The translations under genes and the position numbers were made by a program. From contig JBAIZL010000006.1 of NCBI GenBank assembly GCA_036971475.1, positions 65,610,398 through 65,674,397 of the forward strand: DNA of 64,000 nt. Direction: 5' to 3'. This stretch comes from Prosapia bicincta (taxonomy: Eukaryota; Arthropoda; Insecta; Hemiptera; Cercopidae). The notes under the pieces are model-generated. The model had not been told where the DNA came from. It searched no databases and worked only from the letters and a program-made list of their open reading frames with translations. Below, piece after piece: positions 50,727 to 63,063 of this stretch. Position 1 is the stretch's first letter; every line of letters starts with the position of its first letter.

Positions 50727-50757
50727 TACACACACACACCCACACGCGCGCGCGCGC
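50620..50757. repeat. Compound (CT)n-(CA)n-(CG)n microsatellite
   Basis: CT units with some ATCT to 50,677, then CA units from about 50,681 to 50,743, then seven CG steps to 50,757. The open frames crossing it are low-complexity readings. Confidence 0.95.
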
Positions 50758-51290
50758 TGTAGGAAAATGAAGGGAAATTATTTAATTCGTTACACTTTTA
50801 GTTATGTAAAGAACGTATAATTACATAATTAGAACCATTATATTGGTTACTTTGTAGTTACATTTTACTGTAGTAGTACGGTTATATACCATAAGAAAAT
50901 GCGATCAATCGTGAGAGTTACTTGATGAAGGGATTTACATTTCAGTGTCACCGTTAGAAACCTATTGCTTCCCTAATTAATCCTATCGTAATTAGAAACT
51001 TGGTAGATAATCTGTTTGTATTTAAACGCAGTAGGAAATAGTGTAATTTTATTAACAAATATTTTACCGTTTACATTCTCTTCGTAGGTTTATCTGAAAC
51101 CTCGCAAGTTTTACAGCCTGACAATTAGGCCTACAGCTTTATCTAATAAAAAGACAGGTGTGGTTTTTTCGTGAAAAAGATGGAAAAAAGAAACATACCA
51201 ATTTTCGTAAGATTTTGACTAAAAACTAAAAATTTACGCTTGTAAATGGGATAAAAACATTACTGAAAATGTTTATAGAATCTGATGGCA
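50758..51290. other. AT-rich DNA, no feature recognised
   Basis: Nothing beyond short homopolymers. Confidence 0.5.
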
Positions 51291-51480
51291 GATTAGTAAA
51301 TAAGGAAAATGGTATTATACAAGAAAATGGAGTTTTGCAAGAAAATTGAGTTCCGCAAGGAAATGGAATTCCGCAAGGAAATTGAGTTCCGGAAGAAAAT
51401 GGAGTTCCGCAAGGAAATGGAGTTCCGTAAAAAAATGCACTTCCATAAGGAAATGGAGTTACGCAAGGAAATTGAGTAAA
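51291..51480. repeat. 18-bp minisatellite
   Basis: About ten units of a sequence close to GTTCCGCAAGGAAATGGA. Since 18 is a multiple of three, a minus-strand frame (51,226-51,603) stays open and would encode a six-residue repeat close to FPCGTP with non-repetitive ends. The ends show no signal peptide or known domain, and the open frame may simply follow from the period. Confidence 0.85.
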
Positions 51481-51649
51481 GAGATGTGGAGTAGATAATA
51501 GGGTACTAGATGTTCGTGAAAATTCAGAAATACAAGTAATCCAAGGAAAACTGGTTTTGCTCTTATTTCGCAAAAAGTTTACAATATAGATAGGAATGGC
51601 CACTATTAAAGAAAATTACTGATTCCTTTGATGTATAAATTGAACATCA

Positions 51650-52240
51650 AAGGTAAAAGAGTCATTAAGTAAGAATCAATTTACGATCGTTAAAGGAGTA
51701 ATAATGTTAGAATCGATTGGCAACCCTAAGAGGAGTCATTATGTTAGAATCGATTGACAAACGTAAAAAGAGTATAATGAGAGAACCGATTGACTAACCT
51801 AAAAGAAGTGTAATGAGAGAACCGATTGACGAACCTTAAAGGAGTAGTAACGTTAGAATCGATTGGCAACCCTAAGAGGAGTCATTATGTTAGAATCGAT
51901 TGACAAACGTAAAAAGAGTATAATGAGAGAACCGATTGACTAACCTAAAAGAAGTGTAATGAGAGAACCGATTGACGAACCTTAAAGGAGTAGTAACGTT
52001 AGAATCGATTGACAAACGTAAAAGGAGTATAATGGGAGAACTGATTGACAAACCTAAGTGGAGCCATAATTTAAGAACCGATTGACAAGCGCAATAGGAT
52101 TCATGCTGTAAGCGTTGATTGACAAACGGGAAAGGAGTAATAACGTGGAAACCGATTGGCAGACGTGAAAGGAGTCATAATGCGAGAACCGATTGACAAA
52201 CGTAAAAGGAGTATAATGGGTGAACTGAATGACAAACGTC
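51650..52240. repeat. Satellite of about 36-bp units with 146-bp higher-order repeat
   Basis: About fifteen units with a common core GAGAACCGATTGACAAACGT and variants. 51,691-51,836 and 51,837-51,982 are nearly identical blocks of four units (146 bases each), and a third partial block begins at 51,983. Later units are more irregular. No coding function. Confidence 0.9.
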
Positions 52241-53267
52241 CCTTATTATGAAAAGAATCCCGGCGGTATTTCGTTGGCGAAGCTGGACATAATTGGTAAA
52301 GGCTTGCTGAGACAAAGCCATAGCGATTTATTGTGTGAGGTTATAATGCCCATGTAGCAAGTACAGTTCTGTTGCGATTAGCTTAAGTTTTAAATACATC
52401 TTGTGTTTAAAATAAATCGTATTTAATAGGTAAAATATATAATTGTATTGAGAAATTGTGTATTCTTTAGGAAATTATTATTAATGATTCATTATTTCAA
52501 CTAAGACGGATTTAAGGGTGAGGCAGGTTAGAAGTGCTTTGTTCCAGCTCGGTATTTAAGGAATGTAATGGCTGCCAGCAAAATGCTTCTAACGGTCAGT
52601 ATTATCCCAGGTGTAACCTTGGATAATCGTTTTCACAGGCTGAACCGCTCTGGGGGATGAAAATGTGACTCGAAATACATTAGCGCTCAGACCTGGAACT
52701 TCTTGGCATTAATATGCATTATAAATGTTTATATGGTGAAAAATATCAAAAAATGAAGCAATAAATTTAAGGAAACAGCCATATTATGTTGGGTTCGTCA
52801 CATTCAAATTGTTCAGGTCCACTGAACAATTATAAACACCCTTAAACAGTTTAATGAATTCGTGAAAATTAATTGGTTTAAACAATTATTGGTTTTCTTA
52901 AGTTTCACGAAATAAAAACTATTACTGCCAGTACTTGCGTTATACGATTTTTACACGTAAGCATTAATTATGCGTTATATAAAAGATACAGTAATGGGTA
53001 TATGCTGCAATATGATCTAATACCTCAGTTGGAAGGTTTGTATAAACAAATATATTTTTAAATCTGGTGAATATGTAGGCTATATATTTTTGGTGCTTTA
53101 ATAAAAAAGAAAAACAAAAATTAAATATAGTACCTATCTGAAAATGCATCACAAGTCAATAGAGAAAATACCATTTTATATGCGACAATAACCAAACCTT
53201 TTAAATATTAGGCTAGAAATAGTGGTCTTAGAGGTATATCAACGATACAACTTGAAACTCAATCGGC
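52241..53267. other. Mostly AT-rich DNA, no feature recognised
   Basis: 52,250-52,400 and 52,550-52,720 are less AT-rich. The minus-strand frame at 52,964-53,152 is unsupported. Confidence 0.5.
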
Positions 53268-53815
53268 ATCCCCACTCGTGATCAATATATTTATTGAAAG
53301 TACATTAAAGGAAGTGTTTCCAATTAAAAACAAACAGAAAGCGAACCAGTCAAGGTCAAACACTCCTCAAAGGTTCTTTCATGCATTAAAGCATTTTTCC
53401 AGCTTTCAACATTTTCTCCCTTAATTTAAAAGTTAAATTACTTTGCTCAATAAATTCCGCACAACTTCAAAGCCAGCATAATCTCGTCTGAGTAATTGCT
53501 GCGAGGGAAATATTTCCAGCGACAGTTGTTGCAACTGCGCGCCGCCGAACTTAGTTTCATCTTCGTGTTACGGTCGATCTAATTGAAAATGTTAATTTAA
53601 TTACCAAGTGCTTAATTAAATTTTACTGAAAACAGTTATTTCGTTAAATTATTCAATTAATTATTACGTTTGTTAATAAAAAGCCTAGTGGTTCCATGAG
53701 TTAACTAGAGATATGGTAATTAAATGCATACATAGCGTTGTAAACTTTCAAAATTATGACAATTTTTTTAATTTGAATAAAATTTAAATTTGTTGATAGA
53801 TATTTCATCCTATCT
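53268..53815 (-). repeat. Long inverted repeat, right arm
   Basis: Reverse-complement partner of 47,210-47,714 and of its duplicate at about 62,559-63,063. The conserved core is 53,285-53,580, with the GC-rich patch at about 53,534-53,555. It ends where a hAT-like terminal sequence begins. Confidence 0.85.
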
Positions 53816-54530
53816 CTCTGTTTCCCAAACACTTTGGTACCACGCCCTCTCTTCTTGAAATGAAAGCCCTCTATGCCCCCTCCACTTTACACTATAAATG
53901 AATGGTATAGATATATGAAAAAGAAACAAATATTATTATTATATATACATATATAAATTTTTTAAAACAATTAATTTATTTATACATACTTTCACAAGAA
54001 ACATGATATAACATTTCAAGTTTTAATTTACAAGGTAACTTTTAACTGATAAAAGGGAAATCTGTTAGTGAGATGGATGACCTTGAATTGTTTTCACTAG
54101 AATGGCTATTAGAGGTTGAAGAGCTGCCTGTGATGCTCTTTTAAGTGTTATATCCAAAATGAAGATTTTTGCGGAGGTCTTGCCGCATTGAACGGCAAAC
54201 GTTTATTTGGCGACACCTTTGTACTATTACTCTTTTCAAGCTGCCATGTTAATTTATTTTCAATTTTTCAAAATTTGCACAACATTTACTTATATTTCTT
54301 TTACAAATGCATACATTCAATTAAATTTTTTCGAACATCATACTTAATAAAATTACCTATGTAATAAAAATCTGAGGTATAAATTTAGTTTTAAATTTTC
54401 ATCATTTGTGTACTTCAATTTTAACTAAATGAGAATTCATCTTTATATTTTCCAACTGATCTCGTGTTTCCCCTGACTTGCTTCCACGCCCCCCAAGGGT
54501 GGCGCGCCTCACAGTTTGGGAACCAATCAT
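53815..54530. mobile_element. hAT-like non-autonomous element
   Basis: The left end carries TTTCCCAAACACTTTGG followed by CACGCCCTC (53,821 on). The right end, on the other strand, carries GGTTCCCAAACTGTGAGG followed by CGCGCC and GGGGGGCGTGG. Inverted TTCCCAAAC plus a nearby CACGCCC-type box is a common signature of hAT termini in animals. An 8-bp target duplication is not clear (CATCCTAT against CATCTAGT), so the copy is old or the borders are slightly off. No transposase is seen inside. Confidence 0.5.
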
Positions 54531-56039
54531 CTAGTGCAAAATTTTAGTTTCTTGATAAAAACTTTAACATCCAAAAACCTTCCTTTTAAATTTGGATATT
54601 GTTTAGTTAGATTTTATACTGGAATTAATAAAGAAATTGATAATTTATTTTTCCGAATATTCTGACATATTCTTTCTCTCATTTATAAATCAGGCACATT
54701 ATTCTGAAAATAGATGCAGTCGTGTGCTTATGGTTCCTAATATGCGTAGACCTCGTTTATATATATTATAAAATAATTCCATTAGAAGAATCATTAAGGT
54801 AACGTATTATAACATCTAACGAAATCAACCGCATAAAGAAACGAGCTCTCTCCGAAACAAAACGAACTTAATTATGTGTAAAAGCTTTTTCGAGAAATTC
54901 GTACTTTTTCAACTCACTCATATTGTTCAAACTATTTTGTTTACTTTGTACGCCCCAGTTGGTAGTAGAAATAACTTAGCATTTTCGCATAGTTACATAC
55001 TGATGGCGCACAAAATCCTCTTTGAGATTAGTGTTGTTACAGAGAAATATCTTTACAAAAACCAGGGTAAAGTTGTTTTTTATGTCGAGGAAGATCATAT
55101 TACTGTTTCTTATGACGTAATTATTAGACCGGAATATATCTACTATATTTTTTACTACGCATTTTACATTTTTACAAAAACATCAAATTCGAGTGAATTT
55201 AATGACGGGAAAGGAACAAATCACTGCATTTCGTGAGTTTATTTACTGCAGCTGTATAAAATACCGCTTAGTGCTGTTGTTACAGAAATCGTCGTTTAGC
55301 CTACGGCAACTGTACGGGTTTATAAATCGCCTCCGTGCAAATGTCGTGCAAGAATTCACTTAACCCAGAAACGAAATCATGTGCGACACGATTTGGTTAC
55401 GTTGGTATCACTGACTGATATCTTCAGGGAATGTAATCAGCAGTTCTTGTTCCTGCGTAGTAAACACGGTTACTAATCTGTTACTTCCTTGTTTCCAAAC
55501 ATAAACACTAATAGGTGTAGCGATAAATATTTCCGATAATATATAACCACGACAAAAAAAGGTTTTTCGGCCGAAAATTTGGGAAATGTAAAAGTTAAAG
55601 TTCTAGGATGCAGTGTTGAAAATTAGAAGAGAAGTGAGCTTCATATTAAATACGTTATTACAAATATTGCCACAGTTATAAAGTAGACTTTGTTGCAACG
55701 ATTCTCGCCAAGTACAAAATAAAGAACAATAGTTATAGGCCGACTACGACCGTCAAACGCATTCCGTTTGGTGTGACGAAAGACGGATCATCTGTCAGCT
55801 TTGTGATACACTTTTCGCCACGAGTACTAGTCACCTTAAACACAGTGATCAAATCGAAAATACTCTATTGGATGTACTTTTTGTTTATAATTGGCCTATC
55901 TCTTATTTTCTTCCTTCTATTAACTCATGCTCTCCTCACATATATCTTGTACAAATTTTCAATCGTTAATATAATACATTTTAATAATCCACTCAAGTTC
56001 AAATACAAATACTCACCCCGTAGGGGATTGCAATTGACG
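54531..56039. other. AT-rich DNA, two unsupported open frames
   Basis: Plus-strand frames of 120 codons (54,874-55,236) and 98 codons (55,773-56,069) are the longest outside the retroelements. Both lack recognisable domains, the first is rich in Phe, Tyr and Ile as expected of AT-rich DNA, and neither has a second copy to test. 55,918-56,000 matches the DNA around the TA array at 22.8 kb, which argues that the second frame lies in a repeat. Confidence 0.4.
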
Positions 56040-56659
56040 TTAACACTGCAGTGGTCGCGCGTAACGTGAATGGTCACGTGGGTTACTATTGTAATCCACT
56101 TTAAAATATCTTTTAAAATATAAATATTTTTCTAAAAATATCTTGTAAGCATATTAGGGTATTTAAGGGGCTATATAGAAAACAAATGTGGTGAAAAATA
56201 TGTTTTACTGTAGCACAAATGTACTATAAATATATCATAAAACTAAGTTAGGTGAACTTAACACACTTTCATTGTCACTTTAGTTGTCGGCAAGCGTCGT
56301 ATCTGTTCACGCCCTGGCTCAGACATTGTTTACAGATAACTGTGTTCTAACTTAAATATTGATTTCACACAAAAAATAACAAAATATCTACTTAAAATAC
56401 GAAATATTAAAACTACTTCATGTATAGGAAATATATCATAAGTGGTCGCGTGGATTACTATTGTAGTCCAGGTGATTTAAAAATATTATAAACAAATAAT
56501 GTGCCAACTTACAGCTCTGCTACTTGTCTGGTAACTTTATGGATGTGTGTGTGAAAGGTAGATGGCTGCTCAAGGTCATAAGTCTGACCAACTCAAAATA
56601 GCACACACAAATATAACCCTGGATTACAATATCAATCAGCGCCAACACTGCAGTGTTAA
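56040..56659. mobile_element. piggyBac-like MITE
   Basis: TTAA at 56,040-56,043 and 56,656-56,659 flanks a 612-base element. Its ends are inverted CACTGCAGTG followed by similar GTCGCGC and TTGGCGC. A motif close to GGTTACTATTGTAATCCA occurs near the left end (about 56,081), in the middle (about 56,450) and, inverted, near the right end. TTAA target sites and short inverted ends are the hallmark of piggyBac elements. There is no coding capacity. Confidence 0.55.
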
Positions 56660-56703
56660 TACCGCTTTTCAAATATTTATTCATTAAATAACTTTAAAAA
56701 AGC

Positions 56704-56775
56704 TAATGTCTCAGTCAGATTCGAACTGAATGACTACATGTTTAAAATCCAACACTTTAGTTCTCAGCCAATTTT
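56704..56775 (-). tRNA. tRNA-like fragment (tRNA pseudogene or SINE head)
   Basis: On the minus strand TGGCTGAGAACTAAAG resembles an A-box/D-arm and CAGTTCGAATCTG a B-box/T-arm, at tRNA-like spacing. TTTTAAA lies where an anticodon loop would be, but the anticodon stem does not pair well and the acceptor stem is incomplete. Not a functional tRNA as read; it may be the promoter part of a SINE. Confidence 0.4.
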
Positions 56776-57349
56776 CCCAAGCTAGAAATCAGTTACCTAA
56801 ATATGTATATAAAATTATAAACGAAATGTTATTTGCAATAAAAAACCATTACAGGAGTTTGGTAGAATGAGAAATTATCAACCATCATCAGCTATATAAA
56901 TTAGAAATTTAAAAAAGCGAATAAATAGTATTAAACAAAAATAATAGTCCAATACCATATAGTGCATTAAGAAGAAAATGAAAAATTGGAAAGAAATTAG
57001 CTTTATATTTTGCCACTTAATATTCTGATTCATTCATATGCATGTACATATTTATATTATATGTTAATGTTTTATTAAAAAGTAACTAAAATAAATTTTT
57101 CTTGGTTGGGATTTACTTTAGAAAAAAATGTATATTGTGTGTTTGATGTGGTTTAAGCTCTTTGTAAATGCACTCAATATATTAAGTGTAAAAATGAAAC
57201 TTTAAAAACATTTTGTAAGCCTAGTATATAAAATGATAAAGACAGGTCAGTGTTGAAATTAATAATATACTCATCTTCATTTCTGTTTGGAAGATTCCTA
57301 TATGTTTGCGTACATTTTTCTGCCATTCCTAACCTTTCAATATTCTCTT
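56776..57349. other. AT-rich DNA, no feature recognised
   Basis: Nothing recognised. It ends at the junction with the second copy of the young duplication. Confidence 0.5.
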
Positions 57350-57920
57350 CACGTAACCGTGCACTTGGCCTTGAGAGGTCACAGTAGGAGATACTGAGGG
57401 TAGACGGTTACTATAAATACTTTCCTATAAATACAATAAGGACTGTAAAAAACTGACTTGCATGAGACATTACATAAATTCGTTGATAAATTAGCTTCGG
57501 TATGAATTAACAAAGAATCTGGGATTTTATGTAGATGTATCGGATCAGAAGCTTTTGATGTATAGAGCATGCTGATTATGTAGCATATTTTAAGAAGTGA
57601 TAGTACAGGAGAAATCTCGCAAGGCCAAAAGGACAGTTTCGTGGGCCCACCGTATATTATTATTAAATATGATAGAACTAACTAAATGTCGTCTTAGTGT
57701 GTGATTACGGATTTAAGGATATAGTAATGATTAGGCGAAGTCTAATGCAGTGGCAACAATGAATGCAAAGCATTTTATCTCGTCTGCCCCTCTAAAACAT
57801 TTTTGCCTCATTTTTTTGCTGGTTAATTTTCACCAACCTTTAAATTGCCTTTGTATTTGTAAAATCGTTTTTCTAGATTTATATATGTAAAGGACACATT
57901 TACCTCATTTTGCTAGTACA

Positions 57921-57921
<1 letters not shown>

Positions 57922-57987
<66 letters not shown>
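57922..57987. repeat. (TA)n microsatellite
   Basis: The longer allele of the array at 42,583-42,638. Confidence 0.95.
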
Positions 57988-57988
<1 letters not shown>

Positions 57989-58737
57989 CTTTCTATATTA
58001 GCCTATCACCAAATTAACTACCCTTACATTGTCACTATTGCCAATTTACCTTCACTATCACCAAGTAATCTATATTAAAGTTCTAAAGCTTATTTAGTTA
58101 TCTGGGGCCTAAATTAATTTTCATCGACCAAGTGTCATAAACCGCCAGAAACGTTTATGGCTTTTCCAATCTAGAGTCGATCTCCTATTTAAAACTGCTG
58201 CTTACTACTCATTAAAACTGCTGTATTACCTACTCATTCTGGGTCACCTACAGCAAGATATATTTTGGCCGTAACCTTAACCTCTGGTTTTGATCTGACG
58301 TAGAACTTTCTTTCTGTAGAGTGGTTATTATTGCTAAGAAAATTCCCAGCTTACGACTAGAGAACAACAGTAATAGTTCGTTCAAAAACTAAACGTTCTT
58401 TATGAGCAATCCCCATCTAACAGCATTTAAGTTGTGTCTTAGTTGTTATTTATTTATCTTGGTTTTTTTGTCTGTAATGGGAATTTGTAACGGTGAAAGG
58501 TTTCTCAAGGCTTCAGAAATTACATAGTGAGACCAAATGTGCTGCAATGAAGTTTAACTTTAAATCAGTAATTAAATTTTCATAATTTGGAAAGGGATTT
58601 TCTTCTGTGAGCCGACTCTAATAACATTTCCCAATCAGCTTGTTGGTGTTGACAGTTTATTATTTTTAAAACCTTATACAAATAAATGTATTTAACTTTA
58701 ACCTAATCATGTAATGACAAATTTTCTGTTTCTTTAG

Positions 58738-58803
58738 GCAAACACCAGACTTTTTTGTCGATCCATCACGTTATGTTGCAGATCTTCCTTTATATTGGGT
58801 TAC
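58738..58803 (+). CDS. Candidate internal exon, 66 nt (second copy)
   Basis: Same bases, acceptor and GTAAGT donor as 43,389-43,454. If both are real, the gene has a tandem exon duplication; because the exon length is a multiple of three, including both copies would keep the frame. Confidence 0.33.
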
Positions 58804-60891
58804 GTAAGTACGAGATTTATATTCTTTTAAAAAGTTTTCAATTTAGAATCATAACTTAACTTTTGGGGAAGAATTCAGCATATCAGCTTTACACAAATTT
58901 TAATATATTCAGTACAAAGAGGTGTACTATTAAGTGTTTTATACGTTCTAACTGTGGTAGGATCCACGACCACGATCCTAAGTTTAGGTAATGTCTACCG
59001 AGTGTAATTTTACCTTTGGGGGTGTAACGGGGGCCGAAAGAATAAAAGTAGTGCCTTCACTTGCTACGCAGTATTAAAATGTCCGTTATTGTATGACAAT
59101 CATTACTAACGCGTGACTATAAAATTTGTGGAATATTTCTGTTTAGGTATTTGCCATTATCAATTAGTTAGCATTAGTGTAGTAACGAGTCAACCACTGG
59201 CTGACTGATGACGTCATAAATTTCTTTCGTCCTAATTGCACATACATTTCGGCGGACAAATTTACCATAAATACGAATTCGGTGTTTCCTTAGAGAAATT
59301 GTCTTAATTTCTGGAAATTACTTTCTCTCTCTTAGTTTAATTATTTAAAATCAAGTGAAATCCATCCATTTTTATTGTATTCTTAGTTCAAAAATACGTA
59401 AAAGCTATTTATAATGTTTCATGAAGGTTTTTTGAATCAACAATGCAATGTTTGTTCGTTAAAAACCGTTATAAAAATTAAATTACCCGGATGATAATTA
59501 TTTTCAGAATCAAAATTTTATTTGCAGATTCAGAAGCTAGTTTTTGCTCATAAATAGAAAATAAACAGTTTTCGCTAGTGAAAGATATTTTTAAAAAGTT
59601 TATAACCACTGTGGGTCTTTTCCCGTTTTTATAACTAAAAGTTTATCTTCATTTTTAAGGAACTATTATTTCAGCTTATTAATCGAAGTATAACCATAGT
59701 TCATTATTTCAATGTGTGTTGTGTAGTGTAATAGAACCTGGTCCATTCATGTCGAACATGAAGCTAGACAAAGTTCTATATTTCGTTGGATTGCTGTTTT
59801 CTAGGTTTTATAAATGCTGTCTACGATATTATAAAACCATAGGTATAGGATTACATCTATTTTCAGAATTCTGTGTTCGAATTATAAGGGAGTAGGTGGA
59901 ATGTATCACAATGTTCAGGAAAAAACTAAAATACTAGATTCGTTATTAAATCCAGTATACAAATCCAGAACTAAAATGTTTCAAATATTTTACATGAACG
60001 TTTTCATGGTGGAATTTTTATTTAGAAACGAATGTTTTATCTAAGCTCAATGTAAAACCCAGAGGGTGCACTATAGCCGTGTTAAAAAAAAAAAACATAT
60101 TTACAAGGACCCCTCATCGCTCACTATATTGACAAGTACCTCTTGAATTCATAAACTTAAATCTTAGATTACCCGCGAAATGAGTTATAATTAGTCATTA
60201 GTACATAATTTATGGTTTCCCTGCCCACTTACTTTAAGGTGGAAACTGTTCTTACATATGAAAATTATATTTGATGCTACCACAAAGTTATTACTGGTAC
60301 ATTCAGGAAGTGTATTATTTTTATTTTTCTACTTAAGATACAAATAGTAAGACTATCAACATGTTAAAATTTTTAGGTTCATGCGATATTCATTAAACAT
60401 TTTTATATTAATATTTGATTTGGAACAAGGGGTTAATGAAGGAAAAACCAGTATCACAAGTCTGTTTAATTTGGGACTAACAGAGAAAAACTAGTGAATA
60501 AAATTAAAATAGGATATTTTTAATATTATTAGTTCAAAATTACTATACAATTACAACAACTCACAACTTAACAAAGTAAAATCAGTGATATGAGTTGAAT
60601 CTGTCCTTTGAGTTCATGATTTCAGAAATGTTAGGTTCCATACTTTTTCTCCTAAATTACACTGCATATCAAACCGATGCCTTTATTTATTTTAAATGAG
60701 GCATATAGTTGATACGGCCTGTTCACATCGGTATATAGTTGGAAAAGGTACACTTACCTTCAATGCCTTATCGATGAGTACTATGTAGTATTTAGGTAGT
60801 GTCAACCAAAGTTCTACGGTGTACCAGTTTTAGCTGTGCTACTGCTGGTTAGACGTACAAGTTGATATTGTTCATCTTCTGAAAGACTCTG

Positions 60892-60915
60892 AATCTTTCC
60901 TATCTCAGGTAAGCA
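60892..60915 (+). promoter_or_regulatory. Candidate recursive splice site (second copy)
   Basis: Acceptor ending in CTCAG at 60,908 joined directly to GTAAGC, identical to 45,543-45,566. Confidence 0.28.
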
Positions 60916-61088
60916 AAACGGATTTCTAATCAAATTCTCAATAAAATCTGGCTGAGGTAAGTATTCCCTGAAAGTGACTGCTAAACTTTGAAGGTGCTAA
61001 ATTAGGCTTTCCTTTATCTGGTTTGTTACGTTTTTCGTTACCAGTGATGAAATGATATTACTGTGTAACAAGGATCCATGGATACAGT

Positions 61089-62014
61089 AAAGTGTTTACA
61101 GATGAAATTCACAAAAAGATGAAACATAAGACAATAAGAAATCAGAGAAGCAAGTTAATAAGAGATTTAAAGGGGGAAATGGGTAAAAATAACACACCAT
61201 CCAACACTGTCTAATAAAATTAGACAATCTCTAGGAAAAATTAGTAATTTTAACGTTACAATTGTCACTGCAAATAACCTATAGAAATTGTTAGGGAACC
61301 ATAAAGACGCCATACCTAATCTGAAGAAAAGTCAGGAATCTACTGCCTGAAGTGTAGCAAGTGTCCTCTGAAATATATAGGTCAAACAAAAAGAAATAAT
61401 AAAATTAGAGAACATTTTTTACACGTTAAACAGACCAGAAAAATCTGCTATAACGAAACATTATTTAGAAAAATACCACGAATTTAAAGTAGAAGATGTA
61501 ACCCTGTTAAAAAACGTTGTTAAGTGTAGTGGATTTGATGAATGGGAAACTTTGTATATTAATAGGAATAAAAATAATATTTTAAGTAATGAGTCAGGCG
61601 CTATTCAAAATTCTATATTATTGTAATTAGCATGACACAAAAAAATTTGGTTGTTACTTTTTTTGCTAAAATCTTGAAATAATAATAAACTGTATTATTA
61701 ATTATATTTTTTGTTTATATGTAATTATGTTGTATGGTTAAACATTTTATTGTAATTATTGAGTTAGGTACAAAATTTCTATTTGATGTATCATGTTTAA
61801 ATTAGTGGCAACGCCTACTGTATGAATATGGAAATGTAACCTTACTTTCACCCTAGTAGTAAGTTTCTACTGTAACACTCACTGATGATGATGGCTTTGT
61901 CATTGAAACGCTTATGAAAAACAAAATGATTAATTTGTGAGTTTTGTGTATGTTTTTATTTATTTTCAACATAACCTCACAAGCTAAGCTCAAAGAATAT
62001 TTGTATATTGTTAC
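61089..62014 (+). mobile_element. Penelope-like retroelement relic, 3' part (second copy)
   Basis: Identical to the copy at 45,740-46,665, including the frameshift, so the lesions predate the duplication. GIY lies at 61,335-61,343, YIG at 61,374-61,382, the final stop at 61,624-61,626, and the hammerhead-like string at 61,882-61,909. Confidence 0.7.
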
Positions 62015-62558
62015 GTTTTGTTCAGAAGACTCCAAAAACTCTTTCAAAGTGGGGAAGATTGTAAGAAAGCTTTTTATCGACCCCATCTATCAACCCTTGT
62101 AGCGCACAACCGACATTTTCCAACCAGGGCACTAACTTCGTCTCCAACTTCGAGCATATCTATATTCTTACCTTTTAAGCCCAGATTCAAAACATTCAAA
62201 TGTCCAAACACCAGTCAAGTAACCAGTTAACCGAAGCCAAGAAACGTCTTTAAGAAAATCTGCGTACTCTGTATCAAGAAGGAAGATTCTGACCTCAACC
62301 TTAAACTCAAAAAACCTCTTCAATACACTTTCGTATGAATAGGAAGCTGCTCACTGTCCATCTCTTTGGACAAACCCAGACTACGAAGTACTTAATAATT
62401 TAAACTATTATATTGAGAGTTTTCTGCAACATTTCAGGTGATATATTGGCTACTACAGCCTTTCGATGAATGCAGAGATCAGATAGAACCATAACGAGTC
62501 TTCGTTATGATTAAAACACAAGTATTTTTAGATTATTTATTATCTATTACCAAATTTC

Positions 62559-63063
62559 TATTTTAACCTAATTTTAAAAAAAAACATAATTTTGACGTAA
62601 TTAATGAAAAACAAAATTAATATCTCTAGTTGATCCATAAAAGAAATAGGCTATTTAATAACAAATGCAATCATCATTTAAATAATTTAAAGAAATAACC
62701 ATTTTCAGTAAAATTAAATTAACATTGGTAATTAATTTAACATTTTCAATTAGATCGTCCGTAACACGAAGATGAAACTAAGTTCGGCGGCGCGCAGTTG
62801 CAACAAATGTCGCCGGAAATATTTCCCTCGCAGCAATTACTCAGATGAGGTTATGCTGGCTTTGAAGTTGTGCGGAATTTATTGAGCAAAGCAATTTAAC
62901 TTTTAAATTAAGGGAGAAAAGGTTAAACGCTGGAAAAAATGCTTTAATGCATGAGAGAACCTTTGAGGAGTGTTTGACCTTGACTGGTTCGCTTTCTGTT
63001 TGATTTTAATTGGAAACACGTCCTTTAATGTATTTTCAATAAACTCATAGATTACGAGTGGGG
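62559..63063 (+). repeat. Inverted-repeat left arm (second copy)
   Basis: Duplicate of 47,210-47,714, again inverted relative to 53,268-53,815. It differs from the first copy by one base that I could see (63,020). Confidence 0.9.

Noticed and set aside
51650..52240. CRISPR array
   Set aside because: Units of about 36 bases follow each other without unique spacers, so it is a satellite; the genome is also eukaryotic.
54874..55236. 120-codon frame as a new gene
   Set aside because: No domain, signal or splice context, and the composition is typical of translated AT-rich DNA.
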